From the NCBI GenBank assembly GCA_026390575.1, contig JAPLFR010000007.1, positions 62,001 to 126,000 of the forward strand: 64,000 nt of DNA, written 5' to 3'. This stretch comes from Ignavibacteriales bacterium (GTDB taxonomy: Bacteria > Bacteroidota > Ignavibacteria > UBA10030). Numbering within the stretch: position 1 is the stretch's first letter; each line of letters opens with the position of its first letter. The position numbers and the translations under genes are program-made. Under the pieces are notes generated by a model, which searched no databases, was not told where the DNA came from, and saw only the letters and a program-made list of their open reading frames with translations. Positions 1-9,443 of this stretch are shown piece after piece.

Positions 1-2602
1 GGAGATCACAATTAAACGTTGATGGCTTTATTTGACTATTTGTTACTATCGTCGTTCCGGTACTTGGATTCGAAAGATCAGGTGTATAAGGCGATCCAGA
101 ACCATATTGAAGGATGGAACTGACACCCCAGGAAGTCATTGTATAGTTTAACGACACATTTAAGGTATGCCGTTGATCCCAATCTAAAGGTACCATTTGA
201 ATATCCGGAAGTCCTCCTCCTGCTATCCTATTCTTAGCCTGTTGGGGGTCAGACGCAGTTCCATCGGCAACCTGATAAGTATAATCAACTCGTGCTGTTA
301 TTCCTCCAGAGAATTTCTTGTCTACCGTCAGTACGATTCCTTTGACAGTCCCGAAATCACTATTTGCATATTGGGCATATTGTCCTCCTCCACTTACATC
401 AAAAATTGCAGTTTGTGTGAGGCCTCGAATATCTCTCATATATATTGTCGCATCAAATGCGACGTCTTCAGATAATTGCTGCTGGACACCAAGTTCTGCG
501 CTTACCGTCTGTTCTGGTTTCAAATCAGTATTACCCATGATACCAATTATACCGGAAGAATTTTGGCTAATTTTGAATCTGGGGTTTTCATAAAGCCGTT
601 CGAATCCCGGCAGTTGGAAGAAATGACCATAGGAAAAATGAACAATGCCTCTATCTGTAATAGGGAAAGATACACCTAATCTTGGACTGACAGCATATTT
701 TGAAGTTGCCGATTTGTACCAATATTGTTCCCGTTGCTGAAGCGTTGTAGAACCACCCTGCTGGCTCACATCAAGATGATCACTTCGTACCGGACTGTCA
801 ATGCTTGGATCGTTCACGGTATACATATAATGCAACGGATCGCTGGTATCCGGATGCGCATCATTCAGTACAAGCCCATCTGGTTGAAAATAATCGAACC
901 GAACTCCAACGTTAACAATAACGTTCTTATACTCCATCTTATCCTGTAAGTAGGCAGAAAATTCTTTTGGATGATGTTCATAGTAATCGTGATAGGGAGA
1001 ATTAATATCTAGAATCATCGTTCGAATATACGGCCTGAGAATGGCAGGATCGAATCCTGTTTGTGAACTCGCCGACTTCAATTCGATATGTTCATTTGTA
1101 ATGTCATGAGAACGATACTCAACACCGAACTTTACCATATTCATTTCATCCATTTGACTAGTCAGATCAAATTTGATAAGCGCGGTTTGAGTAGAACGAT
1201 GGTCTTTGTTGGGATCAGTACCGCCGACCATAAAAGAATAAGCAGGTGCAACTGATAAGTTGGGATCTACATAATGAGGTCCGTACGGATCGACTACTTC
1301 ATTCTGTACATGATCACCGTTTGAGAGTGTAGAATCTTGGTATTGCAGATCATAGAGATAATACTTGTAATCTTTTTTAAAGATTGATCCCCCAATCGTG
1401 TAGAACGTACTCGAACTGAGGCTATGATTAAATTGAAAAATAATTGTATTGCTTAAGTTATACTGATTCCCTACTCCATCCGGATTATAGAAATAATCCC
1501 GACGATAATTACCAAATGCATCAAGGCCTTTCTTTTTTGTGTCATCGTAGATATAATCAACAGAAAACTTCATCAATGAAGAAATATGCCATGTGAGTTT
1601 CGCTTGTGCATAATATCGCTCACTCCAGTTCATTGGAACGATCGAACTATCTCCCTTTCCATCAGAAAAAACAGATTCCAATTGGTCATTTGTTAATTTT
1701 GGAATATTCCACGGATTAAATCTTCGATATCCTTTTTCCCAGCCATTAAAATAGATGTATCGAGCATTAGTAAAAAAAGTGAGATCGTCTGTCAAAAGAG
1801 GTCCACTTAAGTTCCCTTCGATATTTCTTATATTATTAGCTTTAAAACTATTCCCCGGGAAAATACTATCATTCGTCAGGGCATAGTCCCCTCCATAAAT
1901 TCCTAATCCTCCGGAAAATTTCGAGCCTCCTTCTTTGGATGTAATGTTCACAATACCCGACATCGCTTGGCCATACTCTGCATTGAATGCACCTGATATA
2001 ACCTGGAGTTCTTGAACAAGGCTCTTATTCACTTCAACAATCTGACTTCCGTTGAATGCATCCGTTACAGGCACTCCATCAATCCAATATGCTACTTCAC
2101 CACTGCGCCCGCCGCGAAGACTCCCTGAGACAAATCCTGCCTGCATATTCACAACCGCCCCAACTTCTGACACTGGCATGGCGGCAATATCGTTGCCGCT
2201 CACAATCGCGGTTTTTGCGGTGAGATCTTTTTGTACGAGCGGTCGCTCAGCCACCACCTCAACTGCCTCTCCTATCTGAAGAACTGTCTCTGTGATCTCC
2301 ACATCGATCGTTGTAGTCAAATCTCCCTTGACGCGTACACCGGTAGTTTTCGATGGAGTATATCCAACCATTGTCACCACCATGCTGTAATCATTCGGAG
2401 GGACGTTGATCATGAAGTACTTCCCATCAAAATCCGTCATGCTACCCAGAGTGGTTCCTTCGAGCCTTACATTCGCGCCGATGATCGGATCGCCTGTCTT
2501 CTTGTCTTTCACGACACCAGAGATCTTTCCCGTGGACCCCCCGAGAGCGAGGGAAGAAAGAAAAGAGATGATGAAAAGAGAATGCACTATTCGTGTAAAC
2601 AT
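1..2602 (-). CDS. TonB-dependent outer-membrane receptor, 3' end outside window
   Basis: The reading frame is open from an ATG at 2602 to the left edge, so about 867 codons are visible and the C-terminus is missing. GGAGAAT precedes the start. The protein begins with a signal peptide (MFTRIVHSLFIISFLSSLALG), then a carboxypeptidase regulatory-like domain around residues 25-105 (motif GKISGVVKDKKTGDPIIGAN), then a plug domain (around residues 125-225, with RGGRSGEVAYWIDGVPV) and a long beta-barrel rich in aromatic residues. Such receptors import large ligands across the outer membrane using TonB energy. It lies 57 bp behind a LacI regulator in the same direction and malQ is next, so a maltodextrin-like ligand is the inferred cargo. 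No SusD partner is visible, and it is not clearly SusC-like. Confidence 0.9.
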   Translation of the reverse strand, partial: MFTRIVHSLFIISFLSSLALGGSTGKISGVVKDKKTGDPIIGANVRLEGTTLGSMTDFDGKYFMINVPPNDYSMVVTMVGYTPSKTTGVRVKGDLTTTIDVEITETVLQIGEAVEVVAERPLVQKDLTAKTAIVSGNDIAAMPVSEVGAVVNMQAGFVSGSLRGGRSGEVAYWIDGVPVTDAFNGSQIVEVNKSLVQELQVISGAFNAEYGQAMSGIVNITSKEGGSKFSGGLGIYGGDYALTNDSIFPGNSFKANNIRNIEGNLSGPLLTDDLTFFTNARYIYFNGWEKGYRRFNPWNIPKLTNDQLESVFSDGKGDSSIVPMNWSERYYAQAKLTWHISSLMKFSVDYIYDDTKKKGLDAFGNYRRDYFYNPDGVGNQYNLSNTIIFQFNHSLSSSTFYTIGGSIFKKDYKYYLYDLQYQDSTLSNGDHVQNEVVDPYGPHYVDPNLSVAPAYSFMVGGTDPNKDHRSTQTALIKFDLTSQMDEMNMVKFGVEYRSHDITNEHIELKSASSQTGFDPAILRPYIRTMILDINSPYHDYYEHHPKEFSAYLQDKMEYKNVIVNVGVRFDYFQPDGLVLNDAHPDTSDPLHYMYTVNDPSIDSPVRSDHLDVSQQGGSTTLQQREQYWYKSATSKYAVSPRLGVSFPITDRGIVHFSYGHFFQLPGFERLYENPRFKISQNSSGIIGIMGNTDLKPEQTVSAELGVQQQLSEDVAFDATIYMRDIRGLTQTAIFDVSGGGQYAQYANSDFGTVKGIVLTVDKKFSGGITARVDYTYQVADGTASDPQQAKNRIAGGGLPDIQMVPLDWDQRHTLNVSLNYTMTSWGVSSILQYGSGSPYTPDLSNPSTGTTIVTNSQIKPSTFNCDL

Positions 2603-2659
2603 GATTCTCCTGTTTTCTAATTCATAGTGACATGGTTTTTGTTTTGCTAGCATATTCCG

Positions 2660-3697
2660 TTAAGCACTTTTTGCGATTCTTCCCAAAGGAAGTGTTGTTC
2701 TGCGTACTATTAATGTCGGTTCGAAAGTTTTATGGAATATAGAAAGATCATGATTATTCATTCGCTCAAGCAATCTCTCGATGGTTAACGTTCCCATCTC
2801 AGACATGGGCTGCAGCATGGATGTCAATCCAAGCGGTCCAGAAAGTTCTAAATCATCAAATCCTATAAGTGCAATATCCTCCGGACAGCGTAAACCCATC
2901 TCTGAAATTGCCGCAAGTGCACCATATGCCTGAATATCACTCGCCGCGAATACCGCTGTCGGTCTATCTGATCCAAGTTTCAGCAACTCCTTCATCATCT
3001 CATAACCGTTCTCTCGGGTAAATCCATCAAGATATTCAGATTTCGTTTTTCGGATGAGGCACTCATGTAATTTTTTATGAGCATCCATCATTGCCATTTG
3101 ATATCCCTTAAACCGCTCTTTTGCAGGAACGCTCCTGAGATTCGCATTTAATATCGCAATCCGAGTATGGCCAAGATCAAGAAGATGTTTTGTGGCTGTG
3201 TATCCTCCCTGTACATTATTCACAGCAAAGGAATCAAATTCTTTGTGATATGTATCTACAAGCACCATCGGGATTTTTTTAAATAGCGTACTCTTTGCCA
3301 ATTGATCCGGAATCTTCATGGAACATAACACAATACCATCGACTCGATTACGATGGATATTAAGGCGAAGCGTTTCTGCAATTTGATCAGGATGATTGAT
3401 GCCTAATAAAATAATACTGGCATCGAGATCCGATAAACGTTTTTGAATCTCGCGAAGAATTTCTAGATAGAAAAACGTTGCAAAAAATGGAATTGTAAAG
3501 AGAATTGAATTTGTTCTTTGACGAGCGAGACCAATAGCATAGGGATGAGGTCTATAATTTAATCTTGAGACTACTTGCAAAACGCGAGTGCGTGTTTTCG
3601 TTGAAACGCTCGCATTTTTATTGAGCACGCGTGATACTGTCCCTATTCCGACGTTAGCTTTTTTTGCAATATCATAAATGGTGACAGCCATATTCAT
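2660..3697 (-). CDS. LacI-family transcriptional regulator
   Basis: A 345-residue protein with the usual LacI length. The N-terminal helix-turn-helix is at about residues 6-26 (TIYDIAKKANVGIGTVSRVL), followed by a hinge and a periplasmic-binding-protein-like sensor domain (for example AVFAASDIQAYGALAA and IALIGFDDLELSGPLG). A second Met two codons in (3691) is an equally possible start. Upstream lie two tandem LacI-type palindromes, suggesting autoregulation and control of the downstream TonB receptor gene. The neighbouring 4-alpha-glucanotransferase gene points to maltose or maltodextrin as the inducing sugar, which is inference. Confidence 0.92.
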   Translation of the reverse strand: MNMAVTIYDIAKKANVGIGTVSRVLNKNASVSTKTRTRVLQVVSRLNYRPHPYAIGLARQRTNSILFTIPFFATFFYLEILREIQKRLSDLDASIILLGINHPDQIAETLRLNIHRNRVDGIVLCSMKIPDQLAKSTLFKKIPMVLVDTYHKEFDSFAVNNVQGGYTATKHLLDLGHTRIAILNANLRSVPAKERFKGYQMAMMDAHKKLHECLIRKTKSEYLDGFTRENGYEMMKELLKLGSDRPTAVFAASDIQAYGALAAISEMGLRCPEDIALIGFDDLELSGPLGLTSMLQPMSEMGTLTIERLLERMNNHDLSIFHKTFEPTLIVRRTTLPLGRIAKSA

Positions 3698-3710
3698 ATC
3701 ATCTCATGCA

Positions 3711-3740
3711 TGGAAGCGTTTCCATATGGAAGCGCTTCCA
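3711..3740. promoter_or_regulatory. tandem LacI-family operators
   Basis: TGGAAGCGCTTCCA at 3727-3740 is a perfect 14-bp palindrome with the central CG typical of LacI/GalR operators. A second copy, TGGAAGCGTTTCCA at 3711-3724, differs by one base. The two are spaced 16 bp start to start, and the nearer one lies 14 bp before the LacI gene start. A repressor bound here would cover the promoter or leader of the lacI-receptor unit. I did not see a copy directly upstream of malQ. Confidence 0.8.
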
Positions 3741-4018
3741 ATATTTAGAAAATACTTTTTAGAGTCAAGTTAATTTTTATCTTTGATATCTTTGATGCAT
3801 TTCAACGCATTATTAAGGAAGGGGGTTCCTTTCTTAAGTCAAGAGGAGATGGTTGGCGGAGCAAATAACTTTGAATGTGTATTTTTACGATGTACTTTTA
3901 ACAATTTAATTTGGTTTCTACTCATGTTTCACCAGTATGGCATTTTCCTATAAAAGCAGGGATCACACTCCTGCGTTTCAATTGTTCATAGATAATAACT
4001 AAGCATAGAATCTCTCGA

Positions 4019-5539
4019 TTATGATGGGAGAAGATTCAATCTCTCAGGTGTACACCTCCCATATAATGCGGACAGTTCGTATAACCTGGTTGTTGCCCAT
4101 GGTTCTAGTTGTTCCCATGTAAAACGCCATTCCCAATTTCCATCGACTGTGCCTGGAAAGTTCATTCTTCCCTCATTGCCCAGACCAAGGACATCTTGGA
4201 ATGGTATCACTGCAATATCTGCAACGGATTGCAATGCCAGTTTTATGAGATCCCAATGGATTTCGTTTCCGCTCGTTTTGCAGTACCGCCTGACAAAATC
4301 GCGCTCATGTTCCGTAGCCTTTCCATACCAACCAATGGTTGTATCGTTATCATGAGTGCCGGTGTAGACTACACAATTCTTGTCAAAAACATGAGGAAGA
4401 AAATTATCTTTGGGATCGGTTGAGAATGCAAATTGTAGCACTTTCATTCCCGGAAAACCAAATGTTTCCCGAAGTGCAGTAACTTCTGGTGTCATAACAC
4501 CAAGATCTTCGGCAATAATCGGCAATGTTCCAAGTCTCTTTTCGATCGCTTTGAAGAGATCTTTGCCTGGTCCTTTTACCCATTTCCCAATTCGTGCTGT
4601 TTTTTCCTTCGCCGGAATTCTCCAATACGCTTCAAATCCTCTGAAGTGATCGATGCGGAGGATATCAAAGAGGTCAAACGTTTTTTTAAACCGTTCAATC
4701 CACCATTGATATTTTTGTCGTTTCATAACATCCCATCGATATAATGGATTGCCCCATCGCTGACCATCTTCGCTAAAATAATCTGGTGGGACGCCCGCAA
4801 CAACAAGAGGTCTCCCGTCCTTATCAAGAGAGAATGCCTCCTGATTGGACCAAACATCTGCACTATGATGTGCAACAAAGATCGGGATATCCCCAACAAG
4901 TTTGATATTTCGATCGTTCGCATATTTCTTTAATTTTTTCCATTGCCGTGCAAAGCACCATTGCATGAACTTATGAAAATGCACTTGTGCTTTCCATCTT
5001 TCTGCTGCTTGTTTGAGAGCCGAAGGTTTTCGATGCACAAGATCATGATCCCAAACGATCCATTCCTTGCCGCCATATTGATCATTCAGCGCCTGGAACA
5101 ACGAATAATCATTCAACCATTTTTTTTCTGTTTCGCAATAAGAACCAAAGTGTTGACGCTCTTTTTCATTCCCATGTTCAAAAAAGTATTGGGCGGCCTT
5201 CCAAAGCAAGTTCATTCTAAATACTGCGACTTCCTGATATTTCACACGGGTTTTCGAATCATTCGTGAACGTTTCAAGTTCGTTCTGAACCAACCAACCT
5301 TGTGATACCAATTCCTCCAGGTCAATGAGCAAGGGACTTCCCGCAAAAGCAGAGAGCGACATGTATGGGGAATTCGCCATACCTGCAGGTCCCAACGGAA
5401 GCATTTGCCAAAGTGATTGACCTGCAATTGACAACCAATCAACGAATTGATATGCTGAAATACCAAGATCCCCGGAACCATAAGGCCCCGGCAATGATGT
5501 GGGATGTAAAAGTATTCCACTACTACGAGCAAATTGCAT
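4019..5539 (-). CDS. malQ: 4-alpha-glucanotransferase (amylomaltase)
   Basis: A 506-residue GH77 enzyme that transfers alpha-1,4-glucan segments between maltodextrins in the cytoplasm. The fold signature starts at once (SSGILLHPTSLPGPYGSGDLG). The catalytic nucleophile is D297 in RIDHFRG, the acid/base is E344 in IIAEDLG, and the third carboxylate is D397 in THDNDTT. The length is normal for bacterial MalQ. The start is supported by GAGGTAAGA just upstream. It lies upstream of, and in the same direction as, the LacI regulator and TonB receptor, which makes a small maltodextrin-use locus. About 280 bp with no gene separate it from the regulator; apart from the operators I see nothing defined there. 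Confidence 0.96.
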   Translation of the reverse strand: MQFARSSGILLHPTSLPGPYGSGDLGISAYQFVDWLSIAGQSLWQMLPLGPAGMANSPYMSLSAFAGSPLLIDLEELVSQGWLVQNELETFTNDSKTRVKYQEVAVFRMNLLWKAAQYFFEHGNEKERQHFGSYCETEKKWLNDYSLFQALNDQYGGKEWIVWDHDLVHRKPSALKQAAERWKAQVHFHKFMQWCFARQWKKLKKYANDRNIKLVGDIPIFVAHHSADVWSNQEAFSLDKDGRPLVVAGVPPDYFSEDGQRWGNPLYRWDVMKRQKYQWWIERFKKTFDLFDILRIDHFRGFEAYWRIPAKEKTARIGKWVKGPGKDLFKAIEKRLGTLPIIAEDLGVMTPEVTALRETFGFPGMKVLQFAFSTDPKDNFLPHVFDKNCVVYTGTHDNDTTIGWYGKATEHERDFVRRYCKTSGNEIHWDLIKLALQSVADIAVIPFQDVLGLGNEGRMNFPGTVDGNWEWRFTWEQLEPWATTRLYELSALYGRCTPERLNLLPS

Positions 5540-5654
5540 TTCTTACCTCATGTCTTTATCATCGTACACATTTTCTTCAAACAACCTGTCAAACATAAAC
5601 AAGCATCCAAACAAACGCAAGGAAAAATATTTTCAAAAATTGTACCGCGCAATA

Positions 5655-5864
5655 TTATTTCATATGTATCATTTTTTTGACATCTGTAAAATCTCCAATC
5701 TTCAGTCGATATATAAATACTCCGCTGGATAGACGCGATGCTTCCCAAGATACAGCATAGACGCCGGATGACTTTTCACCGTCTACTAAAGTCGCCACCT
5801 CACGGCTCACGTTGCCGAAACAGCGATAACGGCAATAGATATGCACCTTCGCTTGTGTGCCCAT
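5655..5864 (-). pseudogene. orphan type IX sorting-domain remnant
   Basis: The last 50 or so codons read as a typical T9SS C-terminal sorting domain (REVATLVDGEKSSGVY, then LSSGVFIYRLKIGDFTDVKK) and stop normally at TAA 5655-5657. There is no cargo domain in front of it. The codons before REVATL (VHIYCRYRCFGNVS) look scrambled compared with the usual KVYDLLG strand, as if frameshifted, and the NPFNP segment is absent. This is best read as the 3' relic of a deleted or decayed secreted-protein gene, now lying in the region upstream of malQ. Expression as a short protein cannot be excluded but has no clear ribosome binding site. Confidence 0.6.
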
Positions 5865-6059
5865 AACTTGGTAATCTCCTTATTTGAGTTACTTAAATGA
5901 CGAAGCAACGACTTCCCTACCAAATATGTGGATTGCATTCTTTTTCAATCAATGCGGTGGTTACTTCCTTCCAAATTGTTATAACTTTCGGACAAAAAAG
6001 ATCGTATAATAAATCGAATCCAATTCTTGAACTATACTTTCGGAAAGGAGCGGCGCATC

Positions 6060-6494
6060 ATGGAAAAACATTTTACACTCGTCGGCATTCTGAATATTGT
6101 GTATGATTCTTTTGCTCTCATTGGCTCATTTGTTCTCTTTGCCATCGCAATTGGATTCAGATATTTCTTTGAGTTAATCTCCCGGTATAATCACCACGGA
6201 ATGGATGAAGTCCCTCCGGAAGTGTTAGATATCGTACCGTTTATCCTGACGGTTATCGGAATTCTGATCTTAGTCTTTGCTATTATCGGGATTATTGGAG
6301 CTGTTGGTGTGATGAAAAGAAAAGAATGGGGACGGATTACATTGCTCGTTATATCGTTCTTTAATCTGATACATATTCCACTCGGCACTGTTCTTGGGGT
6401 CTACAGTATTTGGGTGCTTCTGAACGACGAAACCATCCGACTCTTTAATCCAGTTCCGAATACACCAGTCGAGAAATCAACAATTTCATCCTGA
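6060..6494 (+). CDS. small integral membrane protein (DUF4064-like)
   Basis: A 144-residue protein beginning MEKHFTLVG. The ATG at 6060 is chosen because GGAAAGGAG lies about nine bases before it; an in-frame upstream start at 6027 lacks such a site. Four hydrophobic helices can be seen: residues about 8-35, 58-80 (VPFILTVIGILILVFAIIGI), 85-105 and 108-125. The pattern resembles small DUF4064-type membrane proteins of unknown role. It may share a transcript with the next gene, whose start is 13 bases after this stop. Confidence 0.72.
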   Translation: MEKHFTLVGILNIVYDSFALIGSFVLFAIAIGFRYFFELISRYNHHGMDEVPPEVLDIVPFILTVIGILILVFAIIGIIGAVGVMKRKEWGRITLLVISFFNLIHIPLGTVLGVYSIWVLLNDETIRLFNPVPNTPVEKSTISS

Positions 6495-6507
6495 GACGAT
6501 ATCCTTT

Positions 6508-6810
6508 ATGAAAATTCTCGCGCTTGAAAAAGAGATCGCTGGGATAACGGACGAGCAATTTACTCCCGCAATTTTGAAAACAGAGGCAATGCGGGCTTGG
6601 GAACTACATCAACAAGGAACGATCCGCGAGCTGTACTTCCGACAGGATCGAAATGAAGCAGTGCTGATTCTAGAATGCAAAGATGTTAAAGAAGCTCAAT
6701 CTGTACTTGCAACATTACCGTTGGTGAAGGCAGGTCTGATCGCATTTGAAATTATTCCACTTATTTCATACGATGGTTTTACTCGGCTCTTTTCGAAAGA
6801 ATTTTTATAA
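6508..6810 (+). CDS. small muconolactone isomerase-like (dimeric alpha/beta barrel) protein
   Basis: A 100-residue soluble protein with no signal peptide. The pattern IRELYFRQDRNEAVLILEC, a helix (DVKEAQSVLATLPLV) and IAFEIIPLISYDGFTRLF matches the ferredoxin-like barrel of the muconolactone delta-isomerase-like family, where short proteins of this kind are common and mostly uncharacterised. The true function is unknown; it need not be an isomerase. The ribosome binding site is weak, and it probably depends on the preceding membrane-protein gene for expression. Confidence 0.65.
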   Translation: MKILALEKEIAGITDEQFTPAILKTEAMRAWELHQQGTIRELYFRQDRNEAVLILECKDVKEAQSVLATLPLVKAGLIAFEIIPLISYDGFTRLFSKEFL

Positions 6811-7008
6811 AAAAATAATAATTGAAGTTGTTTTGAATTCCCGACTGCTCTATATTTAACAGAGCGCTCTGGGTTCATTTTTCGATCGGAATTATTCTTC
6901 CTCCGGATTGTAATAGACGCGCTGAACTTTCCGCGCTTTATGCATACGTATTGTAATCGCTCCCAACATGCTCGGCTTTTTTACCTCTAAGCTGAAAGGG
7001 TTCGATCG

Positions 7009-8496
7009 ATGAACATTCTCCTCGTCAACCCAAAATTTCCTGATACGTTCTGGAGTTTCAAGCATGCACTCAAGTTTGTCTCCAAGCGTACAACCTTTCC
7101 GCCGCTCGGACTGCTGACCGTAGCATCACTGCTGCCTCATTCATGGAACAAGCGTTTGGTTGATATGAATGTGCAAGACTTACGAGAAATTGAATTGAGA
7201 TGGGCTGACCTCGTTTTCCTTGGCAGTATGTCGATTCAATTGAAATCAGCGCGAGCTGTCATTGAGCGATGTAAAACAATGGGTAAAAAGATTGTCGCCG
7301 GCGGACCGTTGTTCACATCATTCCCCGACGAATTCAAGGATGTCGATTATCTTGTCCTCAATGAAGCAGAGTTGACCCTGCCACAATTTCTCGCGGATAT
7401 AAGAAATCGTGATGCTTGCCATATTTACCAGACCGATCAATGGGCAGATGTTACAACAACTCCTGTTCCTTTGTGGAATCTCATCAATTCGAAGTATTAC
7501 TCATCCATGAATATTCAATACTCACGCGGCTGCCCGTACGATTGCGAATTCTGCGACATTACAGTTCTGTACGGACGCGTACCGAGAACAAAAACAAAGG
7601 AACAGATGCTTTTGGAATTAGAAGCTATGTACTCTACCGGCTGGAGAGGCGATGTTTTCATTGTTGACGACAACTTCATCGGCAATAAGGCATTGCTGAA
7701 GAAAGAAATTCTGCCCGCAATGATACATTGGATGGAACAAAGAAAGTATCCGTTTGCTCTCAACACAGAAGCTTCCATCAATCTCTCCGACGATGAAGAG
7801 TTGATGGATTTGATGGTGAGAGCAGGGTTCAATGCGGTATTCGTCGGTATCGAATCACCGAATGAAGAAAGTTTAATTGAGTGTAAAAAGAGCCCGAATA
7901 GAAACCGCAATCTTGTCGAATCGGTGAAGAAACTTCAACACAAAGGACTGCAAGTGCAGGGTGGATTTATCGTCGGATTTGATAGCGATCCGAGTTCAAT
8001 CTTTCAGAAGTTAGTCGAGTTCATTCAAGAGAGCGGCATCGTTACTGCAATGGTCGGATTGCTGAATGCACCAATAGGTACAAGACTCTATAAACGGATG
8101 CTGAAAGAAGGACGATTGCTTAAAGCAATGTCAGGTGATAATACAGATTTCTCAATGAATTTTATTCCTAAGATGAACTATGATTTTCTCGTCAATGGAT
8201 ATCGATCGATTCTGGAAAATATTTATTCGTCAAAACAATATTACGCCCGCGTCAAAGAGTTCCTTCGGACGTATAATCCTCCGAAAGTTAAAGTTCCGTT
8301 AGTACAAGCAGACCACTTCAAGGCGCTCTTGCGATCTGTGATTATACTCGGTATTATCGATAAGGAACGCGTGCAGTACTGGAGGTTATTTTTCTGGTCA
8401 CTCTTCACACGTCCGCGCATGTTTCCACTTGCAATCACCTTCACAATTTACGGATACCATTACAGAAAAATTTTGGAATATTACGTAGCAGGATAA
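7009..8496 (+). CDS. B12-binding domain radical SAM protein (DUF4070 type)
   Basis: A 495-residue protein. Residues 1-150 resemble a cobalamin-binding Rossmann domain (MNILLVNPKFPDTFW, PPLGLLTVASLLP). The radical SAM core follows with the cluster motif C175-x3-C179-x2-C182 (SRGCPYDCEFCDI). The C-terminal 150 residues (from about MVGLLNAPIGTRLYKR) fit the DUF4070 region found in this subclass. The family includes B12-dependent methylases and cyclases acting on lipids or natural products, but the substrate cannot be read here. The start ATG follows AAAGGGTTC closely. It stands alone, convergent with the folD operon. Confidence 0.85.
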   Translation: MNILLVNPKFPDTFWSFKHALKFVSKRTTFPPLGLLTVASLLPHSWNKRLVDMNVQDLREIELRWADLVFLGSMSIQLKSARAVIERCKTMGKKIVAGGPLFTSFPDEFKDVDYLVLNEAELTLPQFLADIRNRDACHIYQTDQWADVTTTPVPLWNLINSKYYSSMNIQYSRGCPYDCEFCDITVLYGRVPRTKTKEQMLLELEAMYSTGWRGDVFIVDDNFIGNKALLKKEILPAMIHWMEQRKYPFALNTEASINLSDDEELMDLMVRAGFNAVFVGIESPNEESLIECKKSPNRNRNLVESVKKLQHKGLQVQGGFIVGFDSDPSSIFQKLVEFIQESGIVTAMVGLLNAPIGTRLYKRMLKEGRLLKAMSGDNTDFSMNFIPKMNYDFLVNGYRSILENIYSSKQYYARVKEFLRTYNPPKVKVPLVQADHFKALLRSVIILGIIDKERVQYWRLFFWSLFTRPRMFPLAITFTIYGYHYRKILEYYVAG

Positions 8497-8564
8497 AAAA
8501 TACACAGCATCAAGAAACAACTATCTTCGTTTACTCCTAACTGTTCTTGATCACTCTTCATTGA

Positions 8565-9443
8565 TCATTGCACATTGCTTGCTGCCTTCAACGTATTCTT
8601 CAAGAGCATCGCAACCGTCATGAGGCCGACACCGCCAGGGACGGGCGTGATAGCCTTCGCGATTTTCGATGCAGATTCAAAATGTACATCACCGACGATA
8701 CGGTATCCTTTAGGTTTCGAAGTATCTTCAACGCGATTAATACCGACATCAATGACGACAACGCCTGGCTTTAACATTGCACCAGTGATAAATTCCGGTT
8801 TGCCGATGGCGGCGATAAGAATGTCTGCAGATTTGATATAGGATACGAGATCGGAAGCGCCCGTGTGCGCGACAGTGACTACAGCATTAGCACCGCGCTG
8901 TTTTTGCAATAAGATATTCGCAACCGGTTTACCGACGATGTTGCTGCGGCCAACGACAACAACGTGTTTTCCTGATGGATCATTGCCGCTTCGAACGAGA
9001 AGTTCTTGAATTCCCGCAGGTGTGCACGATTTGAATGTATCAATCCCTATAACCAATTTTCCGATGCTCATCGGATGAATACCATCGACATCTTTACGCG
9101 GATCAATGGCTTGAATCACTGTTTGCTCATTCAAATGCTTCGGCAGCGGCAGTTGAACAAGAATTCCATGAATTTTCGGATCACGATTGAACTCGTCAAT
9201 TTTTCTTAGCAATACTTGCACCGAGGTATCAGCCGGCATCTGCTCCGTGATCGAATAAAATCCCATTTCTTCAGATCGCTTCCCTTTCGAGCGTACATAC
9301 GATTGCGATGCGGGATCGTCTCCGACAAGAATTACCGCAAGTCCAGGAACAATTCCTTTCGTTTCTTTCAAACGGATGGTTTCTTCCTTCACCTCGCGTT
9401 TGATGTCTTCTGCAATTTTCTTTCCGTCTATAATTTCTGCCAT
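8565..9443 (-). CDS. folD: methylenetetrahydrofolate dehydrogenase/cyclohydrolase
   Basis: A 292-residue bifunctional enzyme that interconverts 5,10-methylene-THF and 10-formyl-THF in the cytoplasm, supplying formyl groups for purine synthesis. Seen motifs: the YVRSK element with the catalytic lysine, HGILVQLPLP, TPAGIQELL and the NADP-binding VVVGRSNIVGKPVA. Length is standard. It is the last gene of the minus-strand unit. Its start overlaps the end of the upstream methyltransferase gene by 16 bp, with AAGGATGAG as the ribosome binding site inside that gene. The purine gene purM heads the same unit. Confidence 0.97.
   Translation of the reverse strand: MAEIIDGKKIAEDIKREVKEETIRLKETKGIVPGLAVILVGDDPASQSYVRSKGKRSEEMGFYSITEQMPADTSVQVLLRKIDEFNRDPKIHGILVQLPLPKHLNEQTVIQAIDPRKDVDGIHPMSIGKLVIGIDTFKSCTPAGIQELLVRSGNDPSGKHVVVVGRSNIVGKPVANILLQKQRGANAVVTVAHTGASDLVSYIKSADILIAAIGKPEFITGAMLKPGVVVIDVGINRVEDTSKPKGYRIVGDVHFESASKIAKAITPVPGGVGLMTVAMLLKNTLKAASNVQ

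Noticed and set aside
8497-8564. Terminator between the radical SAM gene and folD
   Set aside because: CAAGAA/TTCTTG and TGATCA repeats are present, but no stable stem with a T-run could be drawn.
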